A stretch of 64,000 nucleotides of DNA, from assembly GCA_000230935.2 (NCBI GenBank), contig AGIQ01000001.1, forward strand, positions 1,240,001 through 1,304,000, read 5' to 3'. Source of the stretch: Mycolicibacterium rhodesiae JS60. GTDB taxonomy: Bacteria; Actinomycetota; Actinomycetes; Mycobacteriales; Mycobacteriaceae. Made by a program: the position numbers and the translations under genes. Numbering within the stretch: position 1 is the stretch's first letter; the number at the start of each line of letters is the position of its first letter. Positions 26,127 to 35,277 of the stretch are shown piece by piece. The notes beneath the pieces were generated by a model that did not search any database, had not been told where the DNA came from, and was given only the letters and a program-made list of their open reading frames with translations.

Positions 26127-27557
26127 ATGCTCAGCAGGCGCGTCAGAATCCAACTGACAATCTTCTCGCTCGTCGCGCTGATCGCGGGCACCGTCATGGT
26201 GTTCGGCTATGCAAAGGCACCAGCTCAGTGGTTCGGCATCGGCCAATACACCGTGACGTTGCAACTCCCGGACGCCGGAGGGCTTTACGAGCGGGCCAAC
26301 GTCACCTACCGGGGAACCCAGGTCGGTCGCGTCGAGGACGTACGTTTGGTGGGCAACGGGGTGGAGGCCACCCTCGCCCTGAATTCCAACGTCAAAATCC
26401 CCGCGGACCTGAAGGCCGAGGTGCACAGTGTGTCGGCGATCGGCGAGCAGTACGTCGCACTCCTGCCCAACAGCGGCGACGGGCCTGCCCTGAAGAACGG
26501 CGACGTGATTCCGGTGGATCGGACCTCCGTTCCGCCAGATATCAACAGCCTGCTCGATGCCACCAATCGCGGCCTGGAAGCAATACCGCAGGACAACCTC
26601 AAGACCGCGATCGACGAGGCGTACACCGCGTTCCATGGTCTCGGTCCCGAAATATCTCGCATCGTCAAAGGTTCCACGGCCCTGGCCATCGATTCCCGGA
26701 AGAATCTCGACCCGCTGATCGCACTGATCGACCAGTCGGGTCCAGTCCTGGACAGCCAAGCCGACACCTCGCAATCGATCCGCCAGTGGGCCAGCTACCT
26801 CGGCAACCTCAGCGAGTCACTCAAAGACCACAACGATGAAGTGGGCCGCACATTCGCATCGGCCGACGCGATCGACGATGCACGGCAGTTGATCGAACGG
26901 TGGAGGCCGACCTTGCCGATTCTGGCGGCGAACTTGGTCAGCGTCGACAAGGTGGGAATCACCTATCAACCGGCCCTTGAGCAACTGCTTGTCATCTTGC
27001 CGCAGGGAATTGCCGCCATGCAGGGCACCGGTGTAACGGCGAAAAACACCCCGCCGCAATACAACGGCCTGTTCCTGGACTTCAACCTCAACATCAACCT
27101 GCCGCCGCCATGCAATACCGGCTTCCTGCCCACCCAACAACAGCGCACCGCCGCTCTGGTGGATGCGCCCGACCGGCCGGCCGGTGACCTCTACTGCCGC
27201 ATTCCGCAGGATTCGTGGTTGGCGGTGCGCGGCGCACGCAACTATCCGTGCCTGGAGCGGCCGGGTAAGCGAGCTCCCACCGTCGCGATGTGCGTGAGCG
27301 ACCAGCAATACGTTCCTCTCAACGACGGGATGAACTGGAAGGGTGATCCCAACGCGACCCTGTCCGGGCAGGGCATTCCGCAGCAGGCGCCAGCACCACC
27401 AGCAGCCCCGCCACCGCCTCCGATCGCCGTCGCCAACTATGACCCGGCCACGGGGCAGTATGTCGGCCCCGACGGAAAGACCTACACGCAAACAGATCTC
27501 AGCCACAACACGGCGGAGCAGACATGGCAGTCGATGCTGCTGCCACCCGGGAGCTGA
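26127..27557 (+). CDS. mceF: MceF substrate-binding subunit
   Basis: 476 residues. N-terminal anchor (residues 8-28), MCE domain with DAGGLYERANVTYRGTQVGRVEDV near 49, a helical domain, and a C-terminal extension with several cysteines (NTGFLP, YCRI, PCLER, MCVSD) and a proline stretch near 420, all typical of MceF. Last structural gene of the operon. The following tetR frame begins inside its 3' end. Confidence 0.92.
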   Translation: MLSRRVRIQLTIFSLVALIAGTVMVFGYAKAPAQWFGIGQYTVTLQLPDAGGLYERANVTYRGTQVGRVEDVRLVGNGVEATLALNSNVKIPADLKAEVHSVSAIGEQYVALLPNSGDGPALKNGDVIPVDRTSVPPDINSLLDATNRGLEAIPQDNLKTAIDEAYTAFHGLGPEISRIVKGSTALAIDSRKNLDPLIALIDQSGPVLDSQADTSQSIRQWASYLGNLSESLKDHNDEVGRTFASADAIDDARQLIERWRPTLPILAANLVSVDKVGITYQPALEQLLVILPQGIAAMQGTGVTAKNTPPQYNGLFLDFNLNINLPPPCNTGFLPTQQQRTAALVDAPDRPAGDLYCRIPQDSWLAVRGARNYPCLERPGKRAPTVAMCVSDQQYVPLNDGMNWKGDPNATLSGQGIPQQAPAPPAAPPPPPIAVANYDPATGQYVGPDGKTYTQTDLSHNTAEQTWQSMLLPPGS

Positions 27558-28267
27558 CGGCCCAGGAGCAATGTTGTGATGCCGGTGTTCGTGAATCAGT
27601 CAACGGGGGACCTGATGTTTCGCACAGGGCCCGGCTAGCGGTGGCACGTCCGTCGAAGCCCCGCATCAGCCGAGCAGCGGTGATTCACGCCGCGATAGAG
27701 CTTGTCGACGAGGAGGGGCTGGACAGTTTCAATCTCGGCAGGCTAGCCCAGCGTCTTGGGGTCAGCACACCGTCGCTGTACCACCACTTCACGGACCGAT
27801 CTGAGATCCTCAACGCGGTCGCCCATCACCTGGCGGGCGAGTCGATCACGCAACCGCCGCGCTCGCCGGGACCCGACTGGCCCGAGTACTTCGTCAGCAT
27901 ATGCATGGACTTCCGCACATCGATTCTGCGCCACCGTAATTCGACGCCCATTCTCATCGAATACCTCCCACTTGGCAGCATGGTTGGGACCTTCGAAGAC
28001 GCGGCACGCTTTCTTTCGGAGTCAGGGGTGCCGGAGGTGCTTCACCTCGAGATCATCGAGGGAATGGAAGCCTTGTGCCTTGGCACGATTCTCCTCGAAG
28101 CATTTGGCAACCCGAAAAGCCGCTATCCGGGGTTCGACACCCTGGACAGCCACGATCACCCGTTTCTGACTCGGGCGCTCCAGCAAAATGAATTCACCGC
28201 CACGGCGATGTTTGGTGAACGCATTCGGAGCTTCCTGACGGGAGTCATAGTCCGCCAAGGCCTTTAA
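27524..28267 (+). CDS. TetR-family regulator overlapping the end of mceF
   Basis: 247 residues if started at ATG 27524, which has GGAG six bases upstream and lies 34 bases inside mceF. A GTG at 27641 (208 residues) fits normal TetR length better but has no ribosome-binding site. HTH: ISRAAVIHAAIELVDEEGLDSFNLGRLAQRLGVSTPSLYHHFTDRSE. The C-terminal TetR_C-type domain is intact. Being last in the mce operon, it would be made together with the transporter. It is a candidate for the protein that binds the recurring palindrome (inference only). Confidence 0.85.
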   Translation: MAVDAAATRELTAQEQCCDAGVRESVNGGPDVSHRARLAVARPSKPRISRAAVIHAAIELVDEEGLDSFNLGRLAQRLGVSTPSLYHHFTDRSEILNAVAHHLAGESITQPPRSPGPDWPEYFVSICMDFRTSILRHRNSTPILIEYLPLGSMVGTFEDAARFLSESGVPEVLHLEIIEGMEALCLGTILLEAFGNPKSRYPGFDTLDSHDHPFLTRALQQNEFTATAMFGERIRSFLTGVIVRQGL

Positions 28268-28295
28268 GGATCTATCGCCTCGGCGCATCGGGCAC

Positions 28296-28985
28296 CTAAG
28301 ACCCGTCAGCAAGGGTGCGGCGCAGTGCGGCAGCCGCCTCGGATGCCTGTGCCAGGGCAGCGTCGACGACCTCGAGTGTCGACTGCACCGTGCCTGGGAT
28401 GCCCGTGTTACCGCCACCGCTCAGAGCAGCAGCGATGAATACCCGGAAGCGCCGCACCACCGCCGCTTGGGTCCGATCGGATTGCAGGATAGCCAGATAC
28501 AGCTGCTCGACAATCCAGCGGACGGCCTCATCGGACGAGACGTCGTTGCGCACATCACCCGCTTGCTGTCCCGCTTCGATGGTCTGACCGAACGCGTCAG
28601 AAGCGATCGCGAGGGCCTCTGGACCGAAGTCCGCGCCCGGGGTGAGGATGAAGAGTTCGCGCATGATCGCGTCTTGTCCGAGGGCCTCGGTGAGATAGGT
28701 GAACGCTGCCTCGAGCTTGGGTAATGTGCCTTGTCGCGAGTCCATCACGAGCCCACACTTGCGGGCGAAGGCGCGTGCGCGCCAGAGTGCGACGGTGCTG
28801 ACCATCCGGTCCCGCCCCCCGAAATGACGGAACGCGGTGGAACGGGCAACACCGGCGGCTGCGGCGACCAATTCGATGGTCACGTCATCCACACCCCGGT
28901 CGCGCAGGAGTGCGTCGGCCGCACGGATCAATCGGACCGGCACCGCGGCCCGCTCATCCCAGGCGTCATCGAGTGGCATGGACAT
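28296..28985 (-). CDS. TetR-family regulator divergent from a P450
   Basis: 229 residues. HTH: RLIRAADALLRDRGVDDVTIELVAAAAGVARSTAFRHFGGRD at residues 18-60. The ligand domain is helical. It is convergent with the mce-linked tetR (28-bp gap) and divergent from the P450 at 29157; the intergenic region carries imperfect inverted repeats. Probably the local repressor of that P450. Confidence 0.87.
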   Translation of the reverse strand: MSMPLDDAWDERAAVPVRLIRAADALLRDRGVDDVTIELVAAAAGVARSTAFRHFGGRDRMVSTVALWRARAFARKCGLVMDSRQGTLPKLEAAFTYLTEALGQDAIMRELFILTPGADFGPEALAIASDAFGQTIEAGQQAGDVRNDVSSDEAVRWIVEQLYLAILQSDRTQAAVVRRFRVFIAAALSGGGNTGIPGTVQSTLEVVDAALAQASEAAAALRRTLADGS

Positions 28986-29068
28986 CAGCGCGATGGTAGC
29001 GGCGCAACGAATTCAGTCGACACCATCACCGAACCAGATTGTAGTGATGTAGGTCACACGTTGGTTGG

Positions 29069-29117
29069 GACTAATTCGGCACAAGTCTCGTGCCCGAGAT
29101 TTAGACTGCCATTAGTC
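29069..29117. promoter_or_regulatory. Inverted repeats between tetR and P450 genes
   Basis: GACTAAT (29069-29075) and ATTAGTC (29111-29117) are perfect 7-bp inverted arms; nested inside are CGGCAC (29077-29082) and GTGCCCG (29090-29096). They lie 40-90 bp before the P450 start and suit one or two TetR dimers. No confident -35/-10 pair was assigned. Confidence 0.4.
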
Positions 29118-29156
29118 TGCCCCGAGACCGCGGGTTCGTTCGTCAGAGGAGACGGC

Positions 29157-30329
29157 ATGGACGCAACAACTCATTGCCCAGCGCTTCCACGGATGGATGA
29201 CCTGCCGTTCGCGCATGATCGCGAGGCGGCATGGAACGAACTCCTGTCCGCGGGCGCTGTAGCGATGTCTGAGGCGGGCGTGTACTTCCTCAGCGGTGCC
29301 GATGTCGTCGAGCAGGCCGCGACGAACCCCGAACTCTTCTCGTCCCAAGGCGCATTCGAGAACATCGGTAGCCCCTTTCCAATGGTTCCCATCGCCTTTG
29401 ACCGGCCCGAGCACACCCGGTATCGACGCACGCTCGACAAGTTCTTCGGGCCGCGCCGGATGGCCGAGCGGGCGCCGGCGCTGCGCGAGCAACTGGGAAC
29501 GCTCATCGACGACATCAAGGCATCCGGCGACACCTGCGACTTCGTCAGCCAACTGGCGATTCCCTTCCCCTCGCAGGTCTTTCTGACGCTCTTCGGACTC
29601 CCGCTTGCTGACCTCGGCCGACTATTGGAGTGGAAAGACGCGATCGTGCAGTTCACCGGAGCCGAAGGCACTGCAGCACGTCCGGAAAACCTTCAGCGTG
29701 CGGGTGAAATGGTCGAATACCTGCGCACACGATTCGACGAGCGTCGCGGCGGCGGCGGTGAAGACCTGCTGAGCTTGCTGATCAACGATCCGAGCGAGGA
29801 CGCCCTCACCGAAGCGGAGGTCATGGGGCTGTGCTTTCTGTTCCTGATCGCCGGCCTCGACACCGTCACGTCCACAGCGGGTTTCGCGCTCTACGAGTTG
29901 GCGCGGGACCAAGACCTGCAGAAGCGCCTGCGCTCCGACGAGGCGGCGGTGCCCGCTTTCGTCGAAGAGGCGCTGCGCGTCGGTTCGGCCATTCCCTACG
30001 TACCGCGCAAGACGACCGCCGACGTTGACGTCGCGGGGGTCACCATCCCGGCGGGATCGCAATGCTGGCTAGGCTTCGGCGCCGCCAACTGGGATGCGAC
30101 ACGATTCGTTGATCCGTCGGCCATCCATTCGGCCTCGCAGAACCATTTCGCCTTCGGCCGCGGACCACATCGTTGTCTCGGTTCACACTTAGCGCGAATC
30201 GAGCTGAAACTCATTGTCGAGGAATGGAACCGGCGAGTTCCTGCCTACTCGCTGGTTGCCGAACCCGTCATCGCGTGGCCCAATGCGTTGCTGCACTTCA
30301 AGGACCTTCATCTGCGGCTCAGTGCGTGA
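29157..30329 (+). CDS. Cytochrome P450
   Basis: 390 residues from ATG 29157, with AGAGGAG 6 bases upstream (the frame is open far upstream, but this ribosome-binding site decides the start). I-helix AGLDTVTS near residue 231, ExxR in EEALRVGS near 275, heme motif FGRGPHRCLGSHLARIE with Cys near 340. An Asp-Thr pair replaces the commoner Glu-Thr acid-alcohol pair, which is a known variant. Divergent from a TetR gene and convergent with the acyl-CoA ligase. No electron-transfer partner nearby. Confidence 0.9.
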   Translation: MDATTHCPALPRMDDLPFAHDREAAWNELLSAGAVAMSEAGVYFLSGADVVEQAATNPELFSSQGAFENIGSPFPMVPIAFDRPEHTRYRRTLDKFFGPRRMAERAPALREQLGTLIDDIKASGDTCDFVSQLAIPFPSQVFLTLFGLPLADLGRLLEWKDAIVQFTGAEGTAARPENLQRAGEMVEYLRTRFDERRGGGGEDLLSLLINDPSEDALTEAEVMGLCFLFLIAGLDTVTSTAGFALYELARDQDLQKRLRSDEAAVPAFVEEALRVGSAIPYVPRKTTADVDVAGVTIPAGSQCWLGFGAANWDATRFVDPSAIHSASQNHFAFGRGPHRCLGSHLARIELKLIVEEWNRRVPAYSLVAEPVIAWPNALLHFKDLHLRLSA

Positions 30330-30378
30330 GCCTGCGTGCGGCGAGCGCCCAGTGTCACACGATTAGCAAGAAGCAACG

Positions 30379-31827
30379 TCAGGATTGTGAATCCACGTAT
30401 GAGGAGATCAGATCCGATTTGCGAATCTTGCCCGCATCGTCGCGAAGAGCGTTGTTGGTGAGTTCATAGGTGCGAGGAGTTTTGTACCGGGCCAGGTGCT
30501 GCTCCATATGGCTGCGCAGGTCCTCTTCGGTGACGCCGTCGGCGACCTCGACGATCGCATGCACTCGCTGCCCTAGGTCGTCGTCGGGGAGCCCGACGAC
30601 GGCGCTGGAGAGTACACCGGCGTGACGTTCCAGCGCTGCTTCCACCTCTGCGGCGAAGACATTCTCCCCGCCAGTGATGATCATGTCGCTGCGACGGTCG
30701 GCAATATATACGTATCCGTCGTCGTCCATCCAGCCCAGATCCCCGACCGTGGTCCACCCGTCATCGTGGGGCTGATCGGCTCCAACGACGCGGGCGCGGC
30801 TCTGAACGCCGATCGGCGGACGCATCCAGATTTCTCCGATTTCCTTTGGCGGCAGCGTGTTTCCGTCATGGTCGCGGATGCACATCTCGCCGAGGGCGGG
30901 GCGGCCGACCGAGCCCGGATGGGCCAGCCACTCCGAGCCGCTGATGATCGCGTTGGCCGGTGAATCCGATGCGCCGTACAACTCGAAGATCCGCTCCGGT
31001 CCCAGCCAGTCGATCCACGCCTGCTTCAACCAGACCGGGCACCGCGCCGCCATGTGGAAGACCGTCGTCAACGCGGAGAGGTCCCGATCACGTTGGACGG
31101 CAGGGAGTTTCCAGATCCTATTCATCATTGTTGGAACCAGCAGAACGAAGTTGACCTTGTGGCGCTCCAAGAGTTCCATCGTCAGCTGAGCGTCGAAGCG
31201 TGACTCGATGATCACGTGGCAGCCGTGGAAGATGGCCAGTAGTGACTGGGCAAAGGGCGCGGTGTGGTACAGCGGTCCGGGGATGAGGACAACGCCCCGC
31301 TTGGGCAGTAGGTAGTCGGGCTTGGCGTCGAGGTCGATCAGCGCAGGTGTGGTGGTGATGATCAGCTTCGGCCGACCACTGGTTCCTCCCGACGTCGTGA
31401 TTTTCCATGTTTCACTGACTACGGTGGGCAGCCGCGGCGCGTCGGCCGTGGGACTGATGTCGAGCTGGCGCACACAGCGCTTGCCGGGATGGTCGGCCGG
31501 ATCGACGCCGATCACCAAGCTGGGCTCGGTCAAGTCGATGAGTGCCTGCCGCTCGATCAGCGGTAGGCGATGCGATAGCGGTGCAATCGCGGCACCCACC
31601 TTCAGGATGGCGATGGCCGCGACAATGAATTCGACCGAGTTCGGCAGTGCCAGGGTGACCCGGTCACCCTGGACGACGCCGAGGCGGAGCAACTCGTGGC
31701 CCGCGGTCTCGGTCATGAGGTCGAGTTCGCGGAAAGACAGCGTGCGCTCGTCGACCGTCAACGCCGGATCGTCACCGGCGACGGCTGACCAGTGTCGCAC
31801 TGCGTCCACCATCGGAATCAGACTCAA
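30379..31827 (-). CDS. AMP-forming acyl-CoA ligase
   Basis: 482 residues, ANL superfamily. The phosphate-binding loop is TTSGGTSGRPKLI near residue 144. Downstream motifs are FELYGASDSP near 288, GDLGWMDDDGYVYIADRRSDMI near 365 and the hinge region GGENVFAAEVE. The C-terminal catalytic Lys is in DDAGKIRKSDL near 470. It is shorter than long-chain FadDs and resembles bile-acid/cyclic-acid CoA ligases. It should adenylate a carboxylic acid and pass it to CoA. Separated by 31 bp from the ThDP gene upstream on the same strand, so probably co-transcribed with it. Confidence 0.85.
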   Translation of the reverse strand: MSLIPMVDAVRHWSAVAGDDPALTVDERTLSFRELDLMTETAGHELLRLGVVQGDRVTLALPNSVEFIVAAIAILKVGAAIAPLSHRLPLIERQALIDLTEPSLVIGVDPADHPGKRCVRQLDISPTADAPRLPTVVSETWKITTSGGTSGRPKLIITTTPALIDLDAKPDYLLPKRGVVLIPGPLYHTAPFAQSLLAIFHGCHVIIESRFDAQLTMELLERHKVNFVLLVPTMMNRIWKLPAVQRDRDLSALTTVFHMAARCPVWLKQAWIDWLGPERIFELYGASDSPANAIISGSEWLAHPGSVGRPALGEMCIRDHDGNTLPPKEIGEIWMRPPIGVQSRARVVGADQPHDDGWTTVGDLGWMDDDGYVYIADRRSDMIITGGENVFAAEVEAALERHAGVLSSAVVGLPDDDLGQRVHAIVEVADGVTEEDLRSHMEQHLARYKTPRTYELTNNALRDDAGKIRKSDLISSYVDSQS

Positions 31828-31858
31828 CGCGAACTCCTACTCTGGGGCCGAGGGGGAT

Positions 31859-33466
31859 TCACCACGAGCGTGAGAACGGGGCGGTGACCAGCAATATGCG
31901 CGGCCCCTGAGCGGGCTCGCCGAGCACACTGCGCAATCGATCCGCGGTCGCGACTTGGTGGCTGGAAATCCCGTAGGCGTCAGCCACCAGGGCGAGATCC
32001 GGATTCCAGAGTGTCACTCCGAGAGTTCCGTTGTCGCCGATCGCAACTCGGTTGTCGCGAAGCATGCCGTAGGCGTTGTCGACGATGATCATCACGGTGA
32101 CGGGCAATCGGTACTCGGCGAGTGTCGCCAACTCCGCGATGCTCATCTGGAAGCCGCCGTCACCGACGACCGCCATGGACGGCTGCCCGGTTGCCACGGC
32201 CGCCCCAATCGCCATCGGCAGGGCGGTCCCCATGGCCAGGTAGCTGGAGAACAGATGAGCCGACGGCAATCGAGCCGGGAGGTACTTGAGCATCCAAAAG
32301 CCGGCCTTGGTCATGTCGAGGCTGACCCAGGACGGCGCAGCGTCGGCAGTGGCTGCCACGCAAGCCATTTCGTCCGGGCCGCGTTGAGTCGCACCGGCGA
32401 GAACGGTAGCGCGGATGTCGGTTAGTTGTTGTGGCGCCCAGGACGCGCGAGGGGAGACGGCCTTGGTCAGGCCGGCGGCGATGTCCGCGGCGTCTGCGGT
32501 AACGACGCGCACGTGTGGGTAGTGCGGGTGGTGCTCGCCGGCGATGTCAACGCGATACGTTTCGGCGGGCAGCGGCAGCCGCCACTGGGCCGTGCCGGAT
32601 GCCGACAGCTTGGAGCCGAACACCAACGCCAAATCCGCCTCGGCGAACAGTTCCTGCACGGGCTGTTCCCATCCCCACGGGCCGAGGTACAGGTTGTCAC
32701 CCCAGGTGGTGATCCCCTTGCCCTGATAGCTCGTCACTATCGGCGCGCCGAGCTTGGTGGCGAGCGCGAGAACGGCGGCACCGCCATCGCCCGCCAGCGC
32801 TCCTCCGCCGACGAACACCACCGGGCGAGCTGAGCGGGCCACCGCGGCGGCCAGCGTGTCGACGACCCCGGTGAGTGAACCGGCGTCGGGTGCGGCTTCG
32901 GGGGCGGGGCCGACAGGCGCTGCGGCGACGTCGTCATGCCACGTGCCGGCTTCGACCTGAATCGTGACCGGCCCCTTCGGGTGGCGGATCGCCATCTCTA
33001 TCGCGCGGCGCAGCTGACGGACAGCGTCATCGGTGTTGATATCGACAACCGCCTTGCCGGCGGTCGCGAGCATACGCCCTTGGCCAGGCGTTTCGTGGAC
33101 GGCACCGGCGAACTCATCGCCGCCGATCCGTGTCGTCAGGTGAATCAGCGGCGTCGACGACCAGCTGGCGTCCTGCAGCGCCGCAGTAACGTTCAAGGCG
33201 CCCGGGCCCGTTGACGTGAGCAAAACCGCGGGTTGGCGTGCGGCACGGGCGAATCCGATCGCCATGTAGGCGGCCCCCAGCTCGGTGCGGGCCGCGACAA
33301 ATTTCACCTCGGGAAATCGTTCCAGTTCGCCGAGAAGGTTCAGGGTGTGAGTACCACCAATGCCGAAAACGGTAGTGATACCGGCGTCGACCAGGCTTTG
33401 CACAACGACGTGTGCGAGGGAACCGCTCAACTCGGCGGCCGGGACAGATCGCCGCTGATCATTCAT
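31859..33466 (-). CDS. Thiamine-diphosphate-dependent enzyme (acetolactate synthase/decarboxylase fold)
   Basis: 535 residues with the three domains of the pyruvate-oxidase-like ThDP family. The N-terminal pyrimidine-binding domain has the cofactor-activating Glu62 in RTELGAAYMAIGFAR; a central domain follows; the C-terminal domain has the GDG-(x)n-N metal/ThDP motif (GDGGFQMSIAEL to VDN near 440-470). The reaction cannot be fixed: acetolactate-synthase-like, 2-hydroxyacyl-CoA lyase and 2-oxoacid decarboxylase are all possible. ATG 33466 is chosen for AGGAGCG upstream. Divergent from the SDR operon; operator site B lies between. With the acyl-CoA ligase downstream, C-C bond cleavage of an activated intermediate is plausible. 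Confidence 0.8.
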   Translation of the reverse strand: MNDQRRSVPAAELSGSLAHVVVQSLVDAGITTVFGIGGTHTLNLLGELERFPEVKFVAARTELGAAYMAIGFARAARQPAVLLTSTGPGALNVTAALQDASWSSTPLIHLTTRIGGDEFAGAVHETPGQGRMLATAGKAVVDINTDDAVRQLRRAIEMAIRHPKGPVTIQVEAGTWHDDVAAAPVGPAPEAAPDAGSLTGVVDTLAAAVARSARPVVFVGGGALAGDGGAAVLALATKLGAPIVTSYQGKGITTWGDNLYLGPWGWEQPVQELFAEADLALVFGSKLSASGTAQWRLPLPAETYRVDIAGEHHPHYPHVRVVTADAADIAAGLTKAVSPRASWAPQQLTDIRATVLAGATQRGPDEMACVAATADAAPSWVSLDMTKAGFWMLKYLPARLPSAHLFSSYLAMGTALPMAIGAAVATGQPSMAVVGDGGFQMSIAELATLAEYRLPVTVMIIVDNAYGMLRDNRVAIGDNGTLGVTLWNPDLALVADAYGISSHQVATADRLRSVLGEPAQGPRILLVTAPFSRSW

Positions 33467-33612
33467 CGTGAGCGCTCCTAATGCCGCCGCTCCAGAGCAG
33501 TGCCTGCCCGGAATACCCATCATTCTCACCGCCGACTACGCGAAACGGATGCTGTTGCCCATCACGCAAGCCGCTCAACCCGATGACAGGTTAACCAGGC
33601 GACCGAGGATCT

Positions 33613-33658
33613 GTCTACCGGGCGCCCGATTGACCGATCACTCACCGAGTCCTATGCT
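33613..33658 (+). promoter_or_regulatory. Shared palindromic operator with promoter, site B
   Basis: Core CCGGGC|GCCCGA (33618-33629), overlapping -35 TTGACC (33630-33635), 17-bp spacer, -10 TATGCT (33653-33658). It drives the SDR-BadH-crotonase-LLM operon from 33715. The rest of 33467-33714 holds no supported gene. Confidence 0.8.
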
Positions 33659-33714
33659 TGTGACGTGGGCGACGCCACGATGCGTCGCATAGTGCTGATT
33701 GTTAGGGGTGGCCG

Positions 33715-34458
33715 ATGGCGGCAGGGGATGTTGCGGCTGGAAGCCGCCGTTCTGTCTTTCTCACCGGAGCCAGCAGCGGAATTGGCGCGGCCATCGCGCA
33801 GGAGCTGGTGAAGCTTGGCTACACGGTGGGCTGCGCCAGTCGCCGGGGCACCGTCCCGTTTTCTTCCGACGGTGTGGTGCCGATCGCCCTGGATGTCACC
33901 GCGGACGCCGCTACCCGCGACGCGCTGGAGTCCTTCACGGAGTCGTATGGGCTGGTGGGACTCGTCAACGTGGCAGGGGCCTACACACCCGCGCCCAGCG
34001 CCGAGTTGAGCCTTGGCGAATTGCGCAGATCACTCGAGTTGAACCTCGTCTCTTCAGTGCGGCTGGCGCAGCTGGCCCACCCGCATCTCAAGCAGCGCGG
34101 GGGCGGCTTTATCGCGAATGTCGGATCCTTCTACGGCAAGTTGGGAATTCCCGGCGGCCTCGCGTACTCGGCCGCCAAAGCGGCCTTGGCCTCGGTGACC
34201 AGAACACTGGCTGTGGAGTGGGCCCCGGACGGCATTTCGGTGGTGAACTTCGCGCCGGGTTATGTCGAGACCGAGCTCAATGCCGAGTTCCTCGAAGACC
34301 CGCAGAACCGAAGCAGATTGGCGCGCAAGATCCCGGTCGGCCGGATCGGCACCGCAGCCGAGATCGGACGTCTCGTCAGCTCGATTCTGGACGCGCAGTG
34401 CGGGTTCCTGACCGGCGAGACCATCACCATTGACGGTGCCCAGAGCATACGACAATGA
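33715..34458 (+). CDS. SDR-family dehydrogenase
   Basis: 247 residues. TGASSGIG near residue 17, NVAGAY near 86, catalytic Ser in NVGSFYG and YSAAK near 146, C-terminal GFLTGETITIDGA. ATG 33715 has AGGGGTG upstream. First gene after promoter B, so it is under the shared regulator. The next gene is also an SDR (43-bp gap); the two probably act on successive hydroxyl intermediates. Confidence 0.87.
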   Translation: MAAGDVAAGSRRSVFLTGASSGIGAAIAQELVKLGYTVGCASRRGTVPFSSDGVVPIALDVTADAATRDALESFTESYGLVGLVNVAGAYTPAPSAELSLGELRRSLELNLVSSVRLAQLAHPHLKQRGGGFIANVGSFYGKLGIPGGLAYSAAKAALASVTRTLAVEWAPDGISVVNFAPGYVETELNAEFLEDPQNRSRLARKIPVGRIGTAAEIGRLVSSILDAQCGFLTGETITIDGAQSIRQ

Positions 34459-34500
34459 CCGGCACCAGTTCTGCTGGCGGGTAGGGACTCTCAACAAATC

Positions 34501-35268
34501 GTGTTCGACGACCGTAGTGAGGAAACGTTGGTAGGCGAAGAAATCGTCGTGGTCACGGGCGCTGGCTCGGGGATCGGAGCGGCGGCCGCCCTCGGCTTCG
34601 GAAAAGACGGGTATACCGTTGCGGTCGCCGATATCGACCTGGGAATGGCGCAGACCGTCGCGGAGAAGATCGTGGCCGATGGCGGCTCCGCAGCCGCCGT
34701 GCGGGTCGATGTCTCCGACACCGATTCGGTGTCCCAGGCTGCGGCGCAGGTGATCGCGCAACTCGGGCAACCCTCGGTTTTGGTCAACTGTGCCGGCTGG
34801 GACGAGATGATGCCCTTCGTCGACACCGAACCGGACTTCTGGAAGCGTGTGGTCGCGATCAATCTGGTCGGGGCTATCGCGATGACGCACAGCCTGTTTG
34901 GCAGCTTGATCGAAACCAAGGGCCGACTGGTGAACGTGTCCAGCGATGCCGGCCGGGTCGGTAGTTCCGGTGAAACGGTCTACGCAGCGGCCAAGGCGGG
35001 CATGATCGGATTCACCAAATCCGTAGCACGCGAGTTCGCCCGCCACGGTGTGACCGCGAACTGCGTCTGCCCGGGTCCGATCAACACTGCATTTCTCGAC
35101 AAGAATCCGCCCGGATTACGCGAAGCCGTCACGAAGGCGATCCCGATGCGCCGAGTCGGAGAACCAGCCGATGTGTGGAATGCCATTCGCTTCTTCGCTT
35201 CTCGCGACTCGTCATACATCACTGGACAGGTACTCAGCGTCAGCGGCGGCCTGACGATGAATGGATAG
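34501..35268 (+). CDS. BadH-like 2-hydroxycycloalkanecarboxyl-CoA dehydrogenase
   Basis: 255 residues. Classical SDR motifs: TGAGSGIG near 20, NCAGW near 98, YAAAK near 160. Several stretches closely recall BadH of the cyclohexanecarboxylate pathway: SSDAGRVGSSGETVYAAAK, NCVCPGPINTAFLD, FTKAIP-type helix and the terminal ITGQVLSVSGGLTMNG. BadH oxidises 2-hydroxycyclohexanecarboxyl-CoA to the 2-keto form before ring hydrolysis. GTG 34501 has no ribosome-binding site; TTG 34528 with GAGGA upstream is an alternative start. The BadI/MenB-like gene at 52881 could supply the next step. Confidence 0.78.
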   Translation: MFDDRSEETLVGEEIVVVTGAGSGIGAAAALGFGKDGYTVAVADIDLGMAQTVAEKIVADGGSAAAVRVDVSDTDSVSQAAAQVIAQLGQPSVLVNCAGWDEMMPFVDTEPDFWKRVVAINLVGAIAMTHSLFGSLIETKGRLVNVSSDAGRVGSSGETVYAAAKAGMIGFTKSVAREFARHGVTANCVCPGPINTAFLDKNPPGLREAVTKAIPMRRVGEPADVWNAIRFFASRDSSYITGQVLSVSGGLTMNG

Positions 35269-35277
35269 GAGCGGTTC

